Below are positions 24,850-34,420 of a stretch of DNA of 64,000 nucleotides, piece by piece; position 1 is the stretch's first letter; the number at the start of each line of letters is the position of its first letter. A program made the translations under genes and the position numbers. The stretch covers positions 868,001-932,000 of the forward strand of contig NZ_FMZH01000001.1 of assembly GCF_900101435.1 (NCBI RefSeq), read 5' to 3'. Source of the stretch: Pedobacter soli (GTDB lineage: Bacteria > Bacteroidota > Bacteroidia > Sphingobacteriales > Sphingobacteriaceae). The notes under the pieces are model-generated. The model was not told the origin of the DNA, made no database searches, and saw nothing but the letters and a program-made list of their open reading frames with translations.

Positions 24850-26559
24850 ATGAGTATAGGATTATCAGAACAGGAAATACAAAGACGTGACTCGCTAAAA
24901 CAACTTCGCGAATTGGGCATCAACCCATACCCTGCCGAGGCTTATGAAATTAATGCCTACGCTGCAGATATTAACGAAAATTACGAAAGAGATAAAACTG
25001 CTTACAAGAATATCAGCATTGCCGGACGTATCATGACCCGTCGTATTATGGGTAATGCATCTTTTGCTGAATTGCAGGACTCTACCGGTAGAGTACAACT
25101 TTACCTGAAGCGTGATGATTTGTGTCCTGATGAAGATAAAACTTTATACAACACGGTTTTCAAAAAATTACTGGATCTTGGAGATTATGTTGGTGTAAAA
25201 GGTTATGTATTTACCACGCAAACCGGTGAAATTTCGGTACATGTTACCTCACTAACAGTATTATCAAAATCATTAAAACCACTTCCTGTAGTGAAACGTG
25301 ATGATGATGGTAATATCTACGATGGTTTTACCGATCCTGAATTACGTTATCGCATGCGTTATGTAGATTTAACGGTAAATCCTGATTACAAACAGATCTT
25401 TATTAACCGTTCTAAAGTAATCAACACCATGCGTAATTATTTCGACGGCCAGGGCTGGATGGAGGTAGAAACGCCAATTTTACAGGCGGTACATGGTGGT
25501 GCTGCGGCCCGTCCGTTTGCTACACACCACAACACTTTAGATATGCCATTATTTTTGCGTATTGCCAACGAGCTTTACCTGAAAAGGCTAATTGTTGCTG
25601 GTTTTGATGGCGTTTATGAGTTCGGTAAAATGTTCCGTAATGAAGGAATGGACAGAACCCACAACCCTGAGTTTACCTCAATGGAAATCTATGTAGCCTA
25701 CAAAGACTACGTTTGGATGATGGGCATGGTGGAAGAGTGTTTAGAGAAAATTGCAGTGGCCATACACGGTTCACCTGTTGTTAAAGTTGGTGGACATGAA
25801 ATTGATTTTGCTGGTCCGTACGAGAAGTTAACCATGTACGAATCTATTCAAAAATATACCGGTATCGATGTTTCAGAAATGACTGAAGCACAATTGGCGC
25901 AAACCTGTAAAGATTTGGGCATCGAGATTGATGACAGCATGGGTCGTGGTAAACTGGTAGATGAACTATTCAGTGAGAAAGTGGAAGCTAACTTAATTCA
26001 GCCTACCTACATTACCGACTACCCTATCGAAATGACACCTTTAGCGAAGAAACACCGCAGCAAAGAAGGTTTGGTTGAGCGCTTCGAACTTTTTGTAATG
26101 GGTAAAGAAATTGGCAACGCTTACTCAGAGTTAAATGATCCGATTGACCAGAAAGAACGTTTTGAAGAGCAATTGAAATTAGCGGCCAGAGGCGATGATG
26201 AAGCAATGGCGATGGATGATGATTTCGTTCGTGCATTAGAATATGGTATGCCTCCTACTTCTGGATTAGGTATTGGTATTGATAGATTAGTGATGTTGAT
26301 GACTGATCAATCGACCATCCAGGAAGTTCTTTTCTTCCCGCAGATGCGCCCGGAGAAAAAGAAAATCGAAATGACTGCCGAAGAAAGTGAATTGTATGCA
26401 TTGGTAAAGGAAAACGAACAACACCTTTTAACCGATGTAAAAGCAAAATTAACCGACTGGAGCAATAAAAAATGGGATACTACTTTAAAAGGCTTAACCG
26501 GTAAAGGCATATTAAAAGTAGCCAAAACCGATAATGGTTTATTCTTATCGCATAAATAG
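24850..26559 (+). CDS. lysS: Lysyl-tRNA synthetase, class II
   Basis: 569 residues from the ATG at 24850 (MSIGLSEQEIQRRDSLKQLR). OB-fold anticodon-binding domain (about 55-165: VSIAGRIMTRRIMGNASFAE is the region to note at about 60-80). Class II motifs: motif 1 around QGWMEVETPIL, motif 2 MFRNEGMDRTHNPEFTSME, motif 3 PPTSGLGIGIDRLVML. A C-terminal extension of about 60 residues follows motif 3. Cytoplasmic. Confidence 0.95.
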   Translation: MSIGLSEQEIQRRDSLKQLRELGINPYPAEAYEINAYAADINENYERDKTAYKNISIAGRIMTRRIMGNASFAELQDSTGRVQLYLKRDDLCPDEDKTLYNTVFKKLLDLGDYVGVKGYVFTTQTGEISVHVTSLTVLSKSLKPLPVVKRDDDGNIYDGFTDPELRYRMRYVDLTVNPDYKQIFINRSKVINTMRNYFDGQGWMEVETPILQAVHGGAAARPFATHHNTLDMPLFLRIANELYLKRLIVAGFDGVYEFGKMFRNEGMDRTHNPEFTSMEIYVAYKDYVWMMGMVEECLEKIAVAIHGSPVVKVGGHEIDFAGPYEKLTMYESIQKYTGIDVSEMTEAQLAQTCKDLGIEIDDSMGRGKLVDELFSEKVEANLIQPTYITDYPIEMTPLAKKHRSKEGLVERFELFVMGKEIGNAYSELNDPIDQKERFEEQLKLAARGDDEAMAMDDDFVRALEYGMPPTSGLGIGIDRLVMLMTDQSTIQEVLFFPQMRPEKKKIEMTAEESELYALVKENEQHLLTDVKAKLTDWSNKKWDTTLKGLTGKGILKVAKTDNGLFLSHK

Positions 26560-26621
26560 TAAATTTGTTAATGTAGCGGCAAAACACCGGTCAGATTTTA
26601 ACAAAAACATAACATAAACTT

Positions 26622-26656
26622 AAAAGGCTTGCTAACAATTGTTTAGCAAGCCTTTT
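26622..26656 (+). terminator. lysS terminator
   Basis: A perfect 14-bp stem AAAAGGCTTGCTAA / TTAGCAAGCCTTTT with a 7-nt loop. Confidence 0.92.
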
Positions 26657-26693
26657 CTATATTTACAGCAATCGATAAATAAAAAAGATTGTT

Positions 26694-26906
26694 ATGAATA
26701 CTTCAAGTTTAGAAATTAACGAAAGAGAATATTGCATCAAATTAAGCAAAGAAGCTTTTGATTTGACCTTAGTACGTCAATTAATTAAAAGAATCCAGGC
26801 CGAAGCTTTGTTCTTCTCAAGAGTGCAAGCCGAAGAGGATGATATCTTAAGCAAAAGAGCCCAAAGAGAAGAATTTGAAGGTTTTGATTATTTAGGGGAT
26901 AAATAA
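26694..26906 (+). CDS. Small protein of unknown function
   Basis: 70 residues, with strong alternation of Glu/Lys/Arg and hydrophobic residues consistent with two helices (YCIKLSKEAFDLTLVRQLIK, then RIQAEALFFSRVQAEEDDI). It stands alone between a terminator and a heptad repeat. It resembles small antitoxin-like or regulatory proteins in size only. Confidence 0.7.
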   Translation: MNTSSLEINEREYCIKLSKEAFDLTLVRQLIKRIQAEALFFSRVQAEEDDILSKRAQREEFEGFDYLGDK

Positions 26907-26910
26907 AGGT

Positions 26911-26945
26911 TAACAGTCAACAATATTCAGTTGGCAGTTAACCCA
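26911..26945. repeat. Short heptad-period repeat, CAGTT family
   Basis: Five in-register units: TAACAGT, CAACAAT, ATTCAGT, TGGCAGT, TAACCCA, starting 4 nt after the 70-residue gene. Confidence 0.7.
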
Positions 26946-26961
26946 CTATAATATTTACTAG

Positions 26962-27516
26962 CTAATCAATCTCCAGGCTCCCCTCTACCGAGTCATCCAT
27001 GGTTTTTCCTGTAATTACAGATGCTGCCATTTTTAAGAAAGCAACAGCTGTTCCATGTTTTGTATCCCAATAATATCCTTCAGATGGAATTACCTTGATT
27101 AAGGTAATATTTGGGTCGTCTTTTCCTCCCTGAAACCAGGTTTTGATCAACGGGCTCCACAGCTCATCAATTTTTGCCTGATCGCGGCTGATTTCGGAAA
27201 TACCATATATATTTACAAAGCCTGAATGTTCACTGGCCTGAAAAAACAAATGCGTAAATGGATCGGTAGCCAGCTCTTCATTTTTATGACTGTCTTTCAT
27301 ACTCATAAACCAGATATTGCCATCATCATCTACCTGCTGAATGGCCATTGGCCTTACAGATAAAGGCACGCCTGTTTTAATATTGGTGCAAAAGAAACAA
27401 CTTTCGGCTTTCTCTGCCAGCTCACGTAGCTTTTCAACAGCGCCTTTTCCACTTAAATCTTTAATATTTTCTTCCTCCTGGGTACGGTTTGTACTTCCTT
27501 CTTGTGATGTTGCCAT
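26962..27516 (-). CDS. Pyridoxamine 5'-phosphate oxidase-like general stress protein
   Basis: 184 residues from the ATG at 27516 (MATSQEGSTNRTQEEENIKD). A split-barrel FMN-binding fold: CFFCTNIKTGVPLSVRPMAI, GNIWFMSMKDSHKNEELATD, FVNIYGISEISRD and VIPSEGYYWDTKHG match the general-stress FMN-binding family (GsiB-like naming). It probably binds a flavin or a reduced cofactor; substrate unknown. Divergent from the YdeI-like gene. Confidence 0.85.
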   Translation of the reverse strand: MATSQEGSTNRTQEEENIKDLSGKGAVEKLRELAEKAESCFFCTNIKTGVPLSVRPMAIQQVDDDGNIWFMSMKDSHKNEELATDPFTHLFFQASEHSGFVNIYGISEISRDQAKIDELWSPLIKTWFQGGKDDPNITLIKVIPSEGYYWDTKHGTAVAFLKMAASVITGKTMDDSVEGSLEID

Positions 27517-27634
27517 AATGTAGGTTTTATTTAAAGTACAAGAAACAAAGCACTTTGGTTTTAACAATCTCAAAGTGAGCATATCCAATTTGTACCATCG
27601 AACAGAAAGCATTAACTTTAATTTATTGTATAAT

Positions 27635-28132
27635 ATGAGTAAAACGAGGCCCAATCCCTTTAAAGCTAAAATTGATATTATTGGTATAAACCCTTTTGTA
27701 TTTGTACCTGAAGCATATTTAAGCTACCTCTTTGAACAAGCAGGAAAAGAAAAGGGAAAAATTCCGGTACGGATGAAAATAGACGGGCATGAGTTTAAAC
27801 AAACACTCGTTAAATATGCCGGTGCCTGGCGTTTATACCTTAACACACCTATGCGTAAAGCCGCAGGAAAAGAAGTTGGAGCTGAAGCGCTTTTTGAAAT
27901 CGAATTTGATGCCGAAGAACGCACCATTACTGCACACCCTATGCTTTTACAGGCTTTGACAGAAAATGCTGCAGCTAAGGCCATTTTCGAGCAGCAAGCT
28001 CCTTATCTGCAACTTGAAATTATCAGGTACATCAATCATTTAAAAACGGAAGAATCGATAGACCGGAATGTTAAGAAGGCTATTCAGTTTCTTTTGGGTA
28101 AAGAGCGTTTTATCGGGAGAGATGGAATTTAG
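27635..28132 (+). CDS. DUF1905/YdeI (OmdA)-type protein
   Basis: 165 residues from the ATG at 27635 (MSKTRPNPFKAKIDIIGINP). An N-terminal small beta-barrel (about 10-95: PVRMKIDGHEFKQTLVKYAG, WRLYLNTPMRKAAGKEVG) is followed by a helical bacteriocin-protection-like tail (INHLKTEESIDRNVKKAIQF). The longer reading from 27575 would run into the divergent promoter region. Function not established. Confidence 0.8.
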   Translation: MSKTRPNPFKAKIDIIGINPFVFVPEAYLSYLFEQAGKEKGKIPVRMKIDGHEFKQTLVKYAGAWRLYLNTPMRKAAGKEVGAEALFEIEFDAEERTITAHPMLLQALTENAAAKAIFEQQAPYLQLEIIRYINHLKTEESIDRNVKKAIQFLLGKERFIGRDGI

Positions 28133-28164
28133 GGAAGTCAGGTTTTTAAAAACCTGACCTCCCT
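28131..28164. terminator. Perfect palindrome between convergent genes
   Basis: GTCAGGTTTTT / AAAAACCTGAC (28137-28158) extended by AGGGA/TCCCT across one mismatch. Likely a bidirectional terminator. The GTCAGGTTT/AAACCTGAC stem recurs in the element at 38059-38101. Confidence 0.75.
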
Positions 28165-28186
28165 GAACATGAATTAAAAATCAGTT

Positions 28187-30208
28187 TTACAACAACCCAC
28201 GTTTTTTAAGCATAGGCTTAATATCAGGATTATGCCCCCTGAAATTGAAAAACATTTTACCCAAATCTTCGGTATTTCCTTTAGATAAAATCAGATCACG
28301 AAACCGCTGACCATTTGCCCTCGTTAAACCACCGTTTTCCTGAAACCACGAGTAAGCATCGTTCTCCAGCATTGAAGTCCAGCTGTAGGCGTAATAACCG
28401 GCTGCATAACCATTACTCCAGATGTGTAGAAAATAACTCGAACGGTAACGCGGTGGAACATAAGATAAATTGAGGTTGGTTTTCTTTAAAGCATCGGCTT
28501 CAAACTGATCTACATCCTGTAAAGGCGAGCCAGCCGGAAGTGTATGCCATTGCATATCTAAATCAGCTGCTGCTAAAGCCTCTGTAAAAATATACCCCTG
28601 GTTAAACGAGCTTGCTTTTTTAATCTTATCTAATAATGCTTGCGGCATTTGTACACCAGTTTGATAGTGAAGGGCATAGTTTTTCAATATTTTCGGATCA
28701 GAAGCCCAGTGCTCGTTAAACTGAGATGGGAATTCAACATAATCGCGGGCGACATTGGTACCTGAAAGGCTTGGATATTGCTGATTGGCGAATAAACCAT
28801 GTAAACCATGCCCAAATTCATGGAACATAGTAGTCACATCATCAAAACTAATCAGGGCTGGCTTTCCGGCTTCAGGTTTTGTAAAATTGCAGACATTGTA
28901 AATTACCGGAATGGTGCCAAATAATTTAGACTGAGGTACCAGGTTATCCATCCACGCACCACCATCCTTGTTATCGCGTTTGAAGTAATCACAGTAAAAC
29001 AAGCCCAACTGCTTACCATCTTTGTCCATCACATCAAACACACGTACATCTTCCTGATAAACAGGTAAATCTTTACGTTCTTTAAAGGTAATACCATACA
29101 GTTGGCTTGCCGCATAAAACACACCATTAATGAGTACCTTATTTAATTCGAAATAAGGCTTAACTTCATTTTCGTCTAAATCGTATTTTGCCTTACGCAC
29201 CTGCTCGGCATAAAAATCCCAATCCCAGGGTTCTAATTTAAAACCGCCCTTTTGCTGATCGATTACGGCTTGTATATCTGCCGCTTCGCTTTTTGCTTTC
29301 GCAGTAGCGGCCGGAATAACCTTACTAAAAAAATCTTCGACCGCTTCTGGTGTCTTAGCCATCTGATTTTGCAATTTCCAGGCTGCATAGTTTTTAAAAC
29401 CTAATAAGGCCGCCTACGTAGAACGGATTTGTGCTATCCTGGAAATGATTTTACGGGTATCATTTGCATCGCCTTTTTCTGCCCTGTTCCAAGATTTATT
29501 AAAAAGTTCTTCTCTTTTCGCGCGATCGGTCATCGATTGCAGTTCGGGTTGCTGAGTGGTATTTTTTAAACCTTTACCTGCGGCCTGCAACTGTGCGGTA
29601 AACTTAGCGCTTAAGGTAGCTTCTTCTTTATTCAGCTCTTTCAGTTTGTTTTTATCTGCATCTGATAACTTCGCGCCAGCCAGTTCAAATTTCTGGTAAT
29701 AATATTCCAATAAACGCAAAGATTCGGCATCCAGTTTAAGTTGATCCTTCTGCTTAAATAGACTTTCTACTCGTTTAAAAAGTTTGGTATTTAAGTAAAT
29801 GGCATCGGTATTTGCGGTTAACTTAGGCGCTTCCTCCTCTTTAACCTTTTGCAATTCGGGGTTGGTATTGGCACCTGTTAACAAGGTAAAAACCATATTT
29901 ACACGACTCAGCAACTGACCGCTTTTCTCCAGCGCCAGAATGGTATTTTCAAAACTTGGTGCTTCGGGTTGATCAGCAATCTTTTGGATTTCTTCCATTT
30001 GCTGCTTCATTCCTTCTTCAAGCGCAGGCTTAAAATCACCGTTTTTAATTTTATCGAATGCCGGAGCCTGAAAGGGAAGTTCGCTGGCCTTAAAAAAGGG
30101 ATTGGCTGACGAAAAGCTTTCGCTACTGGTTTCGCCGTTTTTAGGATTATTACAGGCACCTAAAATGGCTAAAAAAGTCAGCATGGGTAAATAAGATACT
30201 TTTTTCAT
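28187..30208 (-). pseudogene. M3-family metallopeptidase (Dcp/OpdA-like) interrupted by an in-frame TAG
   Basis: The N-terminal part (30208-29414, 264 residues) begins with a lipoprotein signal (FLAILGACNN) and carries the helical N-domain. It stops at TAG (CTA at 29414-29416). The same frame continues directly with AALLGFKNYAAWKLQNQMAK into a 395-residue downstream part (from about 29374) holding the zinc motif FHEFGHGLH and the M3 C-terminal region (HIWSNGYAAGYYAYSWTSML). Joined length is 673 residues, normal for the family. So one base triplet, not a frameshift, breaks the gene. Alternatives: recent nonsense mutation, assembly error or readthrough. Confidence 0.85.
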
Positions 30209-30286
30209 GAATATTTAAAAGTTTAGTATCCATAAAAATAATAAATTATCGGCTGCAATTTTAAATAAACAAAACCTGCTTGAAAC

Positions 30287-30317
30287 AAAAAAGCCATTCC
30301 GGTTAAGAAATAGCTTT
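30287..30317 (-). terminator. Terminator of the TPR-like membrane protein gene
   Basis: Minus strand: an 11-bp stem AAAGCTATTTC / GGAATGGCTTT (two G-U pairs) with a 6-nt loop and TTTTTT. Confidence 0.8.
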
Positions 30318-30323
30318 AAAATT

Positions 30324-30863
30324 TTAGCGGTAACGAACTTGCTGCTGCTTATCCATCATCCCCATCTGATCTTTCATCTGCTTAATCTGATCGGCCAGTA
30401 ATTTATTTTTATCTGCCTTTTTAGCTTCGGCCAGATACATGGTTGCTTCGCGTTTATTGCGTTTTGCCATTGCAATACCTGCTAAACTCAATTTAGCCAG
30501 GGCAACGTTATGATCCATTTGCATACCTAAGCTTAATGCAGCTTTAAAATATTTTTCCGATTTCATTGGTGCAGTCCTGCTTTCAATTAAACCGATTAGT
30601 AAGTTATAATAACCATGTTGTACTCTAATTAACTGACTTTCGTAATTGGTAATGCGATCTAAAAACTGTTTTGCTTTAGGCATATTATCTTTTCTTAAAA
30701 ACCATTGTGCCAAAAGCATGTTTTCATTAAAGAAATAAGTTACCAATACAATTATTCCCAATAAAATGGCAACAATGCCCCAAGGCCAGAAGCCGAAAAC
30801 AAATAAAGCTATTGCACCTCCCAATAAAGCAAACCCCGCAATTAATCTGATAATATTTGGCAT
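30324..30863 (-). CDS. Membrane protein with helical-repeat cytoplasmic tail
   Basis: 179 residues. Two N-terminal TM segments (about 5-22 and 25-45: IVAILLGIIVLVTYFF) are followed by a TPR-like helical region (MPKAKQFLDRITNYESQLIR, MKSEKYFKAALSLGMQMDHN) and a Lys/Met/Gln-rich tail. Function unknown. Single-gene unit with its own terminator. Confidence 0.8.
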   Translation of the reverse strand: MPNIIRLIAGFALLGGAIALFVFGFWPWGIVAILLGIIVLVTYFFNENMLLAQWFLRKDNMPKAKQFLDRITNYESQLIRVQHGYYNLLIGLIESRTAPMKSEKYFKAALSLGMQMDHNVALAKLSLAGIAMAKRNKREATMYLAEAKKADKNKLLADQIKQMKDQMGMMDKQQQVRYR

Positions 30864-30976
30864 AAATTCTATTCTAATTATTTTTTTGCAAATATCGTGT
30901 TTAAATGGCAGAATTTAGATTTTAAAACAATAATTTCATTAAAAATTTCAAAGACTTAAAAAACCAGCTCAATACT

Positions 30977-31495
30977 ATGAAAATCATCCTTTCTATCACA
31001 CTAATTATACTTGCCATGAATGTTTCTGCTCAAGAAGTCAATAAAAAAATCCACGATTCAGTTCACAATAAAGATATCCTGATCAATGCCTGTACCCGCG
31101 AAGGGGTTACTACCTTCCCCGAGTTTAAGGAAATGTACGATCCGCTATATAAAGCTTATGTGCCAGATGCAGCAACCATGATCGAACTGAAAAAACTAAT
31201 CAAAAACGAAAAGATTAAAATTGTTTTCGGCACCTGGTGTGGTGATAGCAAAGTAAATGTGCCTAATTTCTTAAAAGTGCTTGATGATTTACACTTTAAA
31301 CAAAAAAATGTAGAATTTATAGCAGTTGATGGCAACAAAAAAGCAGAAAACGGCATATTAGACGGCTTAGAAATTTTAAGGGTACCAACTTTTATTGTTT
31401 ACGATAAAAAAGGTAAAGAGCTAGGACGAATTATTGAGGGGCCTAAAGCCACACTGGAAGCTGATTTACTAGCGATTTACCAAAAGAAACCATAG
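30977..31495 (+). CDS. Secreted thioredoxin-fold protein with a WCGDS site
   Basis: 172 residues. Signal peptide ending NVSAQ|E (about 19). Thioredoxin-like fold with FGTWCGDSKVNVPNF in place of WCxxC, and cis-Pro in LRVPTFIVYDKKGKELGRI. The second active-site Cys is replaced by Ser, so classic dithiol exchange is unlikely; WCGDS forms are known in this superfamily. Periplasmic. Confidence 0.85.
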   Translation: MKIILSITLIILAMNVSAQEVNKKIHDSVHNKDILINACTREGVTTFPEFKEMYDPLYKAYVPDAATMIELKKLIKNEKIKIVFGTWCGDSKVNVPNFLKVLDDLHFKQKNVEFIAVDGNKKAENGILDGLEILRVPTFIVYDKKGKELGRIIEGPKATLEADLLAIYQKKP

Positions 31496-31504
31496 TTGAG
31501 GTTT

Positions 31505-31581
31505 GTTAGATAATGGTTGATAGCTGATAGCTTAACTTCACTATTAACCATGAACCATTTTACATTACACATTTTACCTAC
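31505..31581. repeat. Heptad-period repeat before ung
   Basis: Eleven in-register 7-nt units: GTTAGAT, AATGGTT, GATAGCT, GATAGCT, TAACTTC, ACTATTA, ACCATGA, ACCATTT, TACATTA, CACATTT, TACCTAC. The array fills almost the whole space between the thioredoxin-like gene and ung. Confidence 0.8.
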
Positions 31582-31589
31582 ACAAAAAT

Positions 31590-32270
31590 ATGTCAGCAGC
31601 ATTAGAACCGGGATGGTTAGCCGTATTAGAAGAAGAATTTGAGAAAGACTACATGATTAAGCTGAAGTCTTTTTTGCAGGAAGAAAAGCAGAGAGGTGCT
31701 ACTGTTTATCCGAAAGGTGCAGATATATTTAACGCGCTAAATACAACTCCTTTTGATGAGGTAAAGGTAGTCATTCTGGGTCAGGATCCTTATCATGGCG
31801 TAGGTCAGGCGCACGGACTTTCCTTTTCTGTACAGCGCGGCATTGCAGTACCGCCTTCATTAAAAAACATTTACAAGGAGTTAGAAACCGACATACCCGG
31901 ATTTAAAGCGCCAAATCATGGCCATTTAACACACTGGGCAGAACAAGGTGTGTTGCTCCTTAATGCAACCTTGACTGTGCGCGCATCTGAAGCAGGATCG
32001 CACCAAAACCGGGGCTGGGAGATTTTTACTGATGAAATTATAAAAGCCTTATCGCAAAAACGTGAGCATTTAGTCTTTTTGTTGTGGGGCAGATATGCTC
32101 AGCAAAAAGCAGCGTTAATTGATCAGAAAAAGCACTACGTGCTTACCGCAGCACACCCCTCGCCTTTTTCGGCTTATAATGGCTTTTTCGGATCAAAACA
32201 TTTTTCGAAAGCAAACCAGTTATTGGTACAAAATAACCTGAAACCAATTGACTGGAACTTGCCAGCATAA
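31590..32270 (+). CDS. ung: Uracil-DNA glycosylase
   Basis: 226 residues; removes uracil from DNA. Family 1 motifs: catalytic [50 protein letters not shown] and [15 protein letters not shown]. Full length. The stop overlaps the start of the next gene by 1 nt. Confidence 0.97.
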   Translation: MSAALEPGWLAVLEEEFEKDYMIKLKSFLQEEKQRGATVYPKGADIFNALNTTPFDEVKVVILGQDPYHGVGQAHGLSFSVQRGIAVPPSLKNIYKELETDIPGFKAPNHGHLTHWAEQGVLLLNATLTVRASEAGSHQNRGWEIFTDEIIKALSQKREHLVFLLWGRYAQQKAALIDQKKHYVLTAAHPSPFSAYNGFFGSKHFSKANQLLVQNNLKPIDWNLPA

Positions 32271-32929
32271 TGAATACTTATTTTATTAGCGGCTTAGGTG
32301 CCGATAAGCGGATTTTTTCGAAGCTAAAGCTCAGCGAAAAGATAAACATCATTCATATCGATTGGATAAACCCTAAGAAAAATGAAACACTTGAAGCTTA
32401 CGCCCAACGGTTGAGCCGGATTATAGATACCAGCCAACCTTTTGCTTTAGTAGGTGTTTCTTTTGGAGGAATGATTGCCGTTGAAATTGCAAAAATTTTA
32501 GCGCCTACCACAACAGTTATCATTTCCAGTACAATGCTTAGCAAGCAATTGCCCCGGCTTTACCGTTTAGCTGGAAAATTAGGCTTATTGAAACTGATTC
32601 CGGCCAAAATCTTAAAATCTTCTAATAAGCTTACCCAAAACTACTATTTCGGTACCCGATCAGGTAGTGAGAAAATATTATTGAGCAAAATTATAAAGGA
32701 TACCGACCCTTATTTTTTAAAATGGGCCATAGGCAGTATACTCGGCTGGAAAAATAACATTAAACCAGAACGGATTTATCATATTCACGGTACAAATGAT
32801 AAAATATTATACAGCAAAACAGCAAAGCCCGATTTTGTAATCGAAAACGGAACCCACTTTATGGTTTATCAAAATGCAGTTGAAATATCAGGAATTATTG
32901 ATAAATTAGTATTGCGTCTTACTCCCTAG
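32270..32929 (+). CDS. Alpha/beta-hydrolase
   Basis: 219 residues. Small alpha/beta hydrolase with an oxyanion-type YFISGLGADKRIFSKL, nucleophile elbow GVSFGGMIA (Ser), a late Asp/His region in YHIHGTNDKIL and NGTHFMVYQ. Substrate unknown. Translationally coupled to ung. Confidence 0.85.
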   Translation: MNTYFISGLGADKRIFSKLKLSEKINIIHIDWINPKKNETLEAYAQRLSRIIDTSQPFALVGVSFGGMIAVEIAKILAPTTTVIISSTMLSKQLPRLYRLAGKLGLLKLIPAKILKSSNKLTQNYYFGTRSGSEKILLSKIIKDTDPYFLKWAIGSILGWKNNIKPERIYHIHGTNDKILYSKTAKPDFVIENGTHFMVYQNAVEISGIIDKLVLRLTP

Positions 32930-33005
32930 ATGGCTCAACATATTTAGTTAGTCATCAGAAAAAATCATCCCATTAAATATTTATTAACCTAATAGTTTGA
33001 TTTTT

Positions 33006-33410
33006 ATGATGAATAAAACTTTTCTCGACAATTTAGAATACAAAGTTACAGGAGCCTGTATAGAAGTGCATAAAATACTGGGACCATGTTTATTGGAAAG
33101 TGTTTATCAAAAATGTTTAATGCGAGAATTGGAGCTGCAATGTATAAGCTTTAAAGCAGAACATTCAATTTTACTTTCATATAAAGATGTAGTGTTAGAC
33201 ACCTCTCTTCGGGCAGATTTAGTTATTGAAAACTGTATGGTATTGGAGCTAAAGTCAGTTGAAAGCATACTTCCTATCCACGAAGCGCAAATTTTAACCT
33301 ACATGAAATTATTAAAAGCACCTAAAGGGCTACTCATAAATTTTAACTCAACAAATATCGTGCAACACGGTAAGCGGAGTTTTGTAAGTGAGTTTATGTA
33401 TGACTTTTAA
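33006..33410 (+). CDS. GxxExxY family protein (PD-(D/E)XK-like)
   Basis: 134 residues from the ATG at 33006 (MMNKTF); the next codon is also ATG. Family hallmarks: YKVTGACIEVHKILGP, LLESVYQKCLMRELELQ, and LRADLVIENCMVLELKSVE, the last resembling the D-ExK core of PD-(D/E)XK nucleases. The naming motif reads CLLESVY here, so its first Gly is Cys. IHEAQILTYMKLL and GLLINFN are also typical. Biological role unknown. It is directly followed by four long hairpin repeats. Confidence 0.87.
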   Translation: MMNKTFLDNLEYKVTGACIEVHKILGPCLLESVYQKCLMRELELQCISFKAEHSILLSYKDVVLDTSLRADLVIENCMVLELKSVESILPIHEAQILTYMKLLKAPKGLLINFNSTNIVQHGKRSFVSEFMYDF

Positions 33411-33440
33411 TTTATTTCAACTCCTATTGCAATAACATTT

Positions 33441-33857
33441 CTTACCACCTTAGACAACTAAGACATGTTAGAACCTGATCTAATACTTGCTTAGATGCCC
33501 TAAGGTGTCTTAGGTGGTGCAATAATAGACGGTAACATTATAGTCCTTACCACCTTAGACAACTAAGAACACGTTAGAACATGGTCTTATATCGCCTTAG
33601 ATGCACTAAGGTGTCTTAGGTGGTGTAATAATATGCATGGAGGAACAACCTTTAAATAATTCTTACCACCTTAGACAACTAAGAACACGTTAGAACCTAG
33701 CCTTATACTTGCTTAGATGCACTAAGATGTCTTAGGTGGTGTAATGATATGCATGGAGGAACAACCTTTAAATAATTCTTACCACCTTAGACAACTAAGA
33801 ACGCGTTAGAACCTGGTCTTATATTTTCTTAGATGCACTAAGGTGTCTTAGGTGGTG
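33441..33857. repeat. Four copies of an 80-nt hairpin repeat
   Basis: Copies at 33441-33520, 33546-33625, 33662-33741 and 33778-33857. Each starts CTTACCACCTTAGACAACTA and ends with GTGTCTTAGGTGGTG, so the ends pair (ACCACCTTAGAC against GTCTTAGGTGGT, one mismatch), with CTTAG/CTAAG iterated inside. Copies 2-4 recur with an exact 116-nt period and nearly identical 36-nt spacers (one carrying ATGCATGGAGGAACAACC). The space from 33411 to 33864 holds nothing else. Confidence 0.92.
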
Positions 33858-33864
33858 CAATATT

Positions 33865-34335
33865 TTAGTATTCCAAAGGCACAATTGGCTCTTTCTTGGT
33901 CGTCGACATAATCATCATCGTCTGGAAGGTCTTAACCACCGAAATTTTACTGATCTTATCCATAATCAACCTTTCGTAAGCCTTAATGTCCTTCACATAA
34001 ACCTTCAATAAAAAATCGGCCTGACCAGTAACGTGGTGACATTCCGTAATTTCTTTAATCTGATTTACTTCATCCAAAAAGATCTGAATGGTATTGTTTT
34101 TATGAAAATCGAGCTGAATCTGAATAAAGGTTTTAATCCCTAAACCCAGTTTTTCCTCATCAACCAAAGCATGGTAACTTTTAATATATCCAGCCATTTC
34201 CAGCTTGCGTACGCGCTCTAAAGTTGGTGCAGGCGATAAACCAATTTCTTGTGATAGAAGTAAGTTGGTAATTCTTCCGTTCTCTTGAAGGATTCTTAAA
34301 ATTTTAAAATCAATTTTATCTAATTCAGATGCCAT
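33865..34335 (-). CDS. Lrp/AsnC-family transcriptional regulator
   Basis: 156 residues. wHTH (LDKIDFKILRILQENGRITN, LSQEIGLSPAPTLERVRKLE) and RAM domain (ITECHHVTGQADFLLKVYVK). Divergent from mntR. It ends next to the last hairpin repeat. Ligand unknown. Confidence 0.93.
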   Translation of the reverse strand: MASELDKIDFKILRILQENGRITNLLLSQEIGLSPAPTLERVRKLEMAGYIKSYHALVDEEKLGLGIKTFIQIQLDFHKNNTIQIFLDEVNQIKEITECHHVTGQADFLLKVYVKDIKAYERLIMDKISKISVVKTFQTMMIMSTTKKEPIVPLEY

Positions 34336-34420
34336 AAGGTGTTAAAGGTATTTGAGAACACAAACATAACCAAATTATATTCTAAATTTTAACATAATTT
34401 ATCATATATATTTTAAATAA

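Noticed and set aside
29414..29416. Recoding of TAG as pyrrolysine or by programmed readthrough
   Set aside because: No pyrrolysine genes or readthrough signal are visible; nonsense mutation or sequence error is simpler.
33441..33857. CRISPR array
   Set aside because: Repeats are 80 nt with pairing ends, and two of the three spacers are nearly identical; no cas genes nearby.
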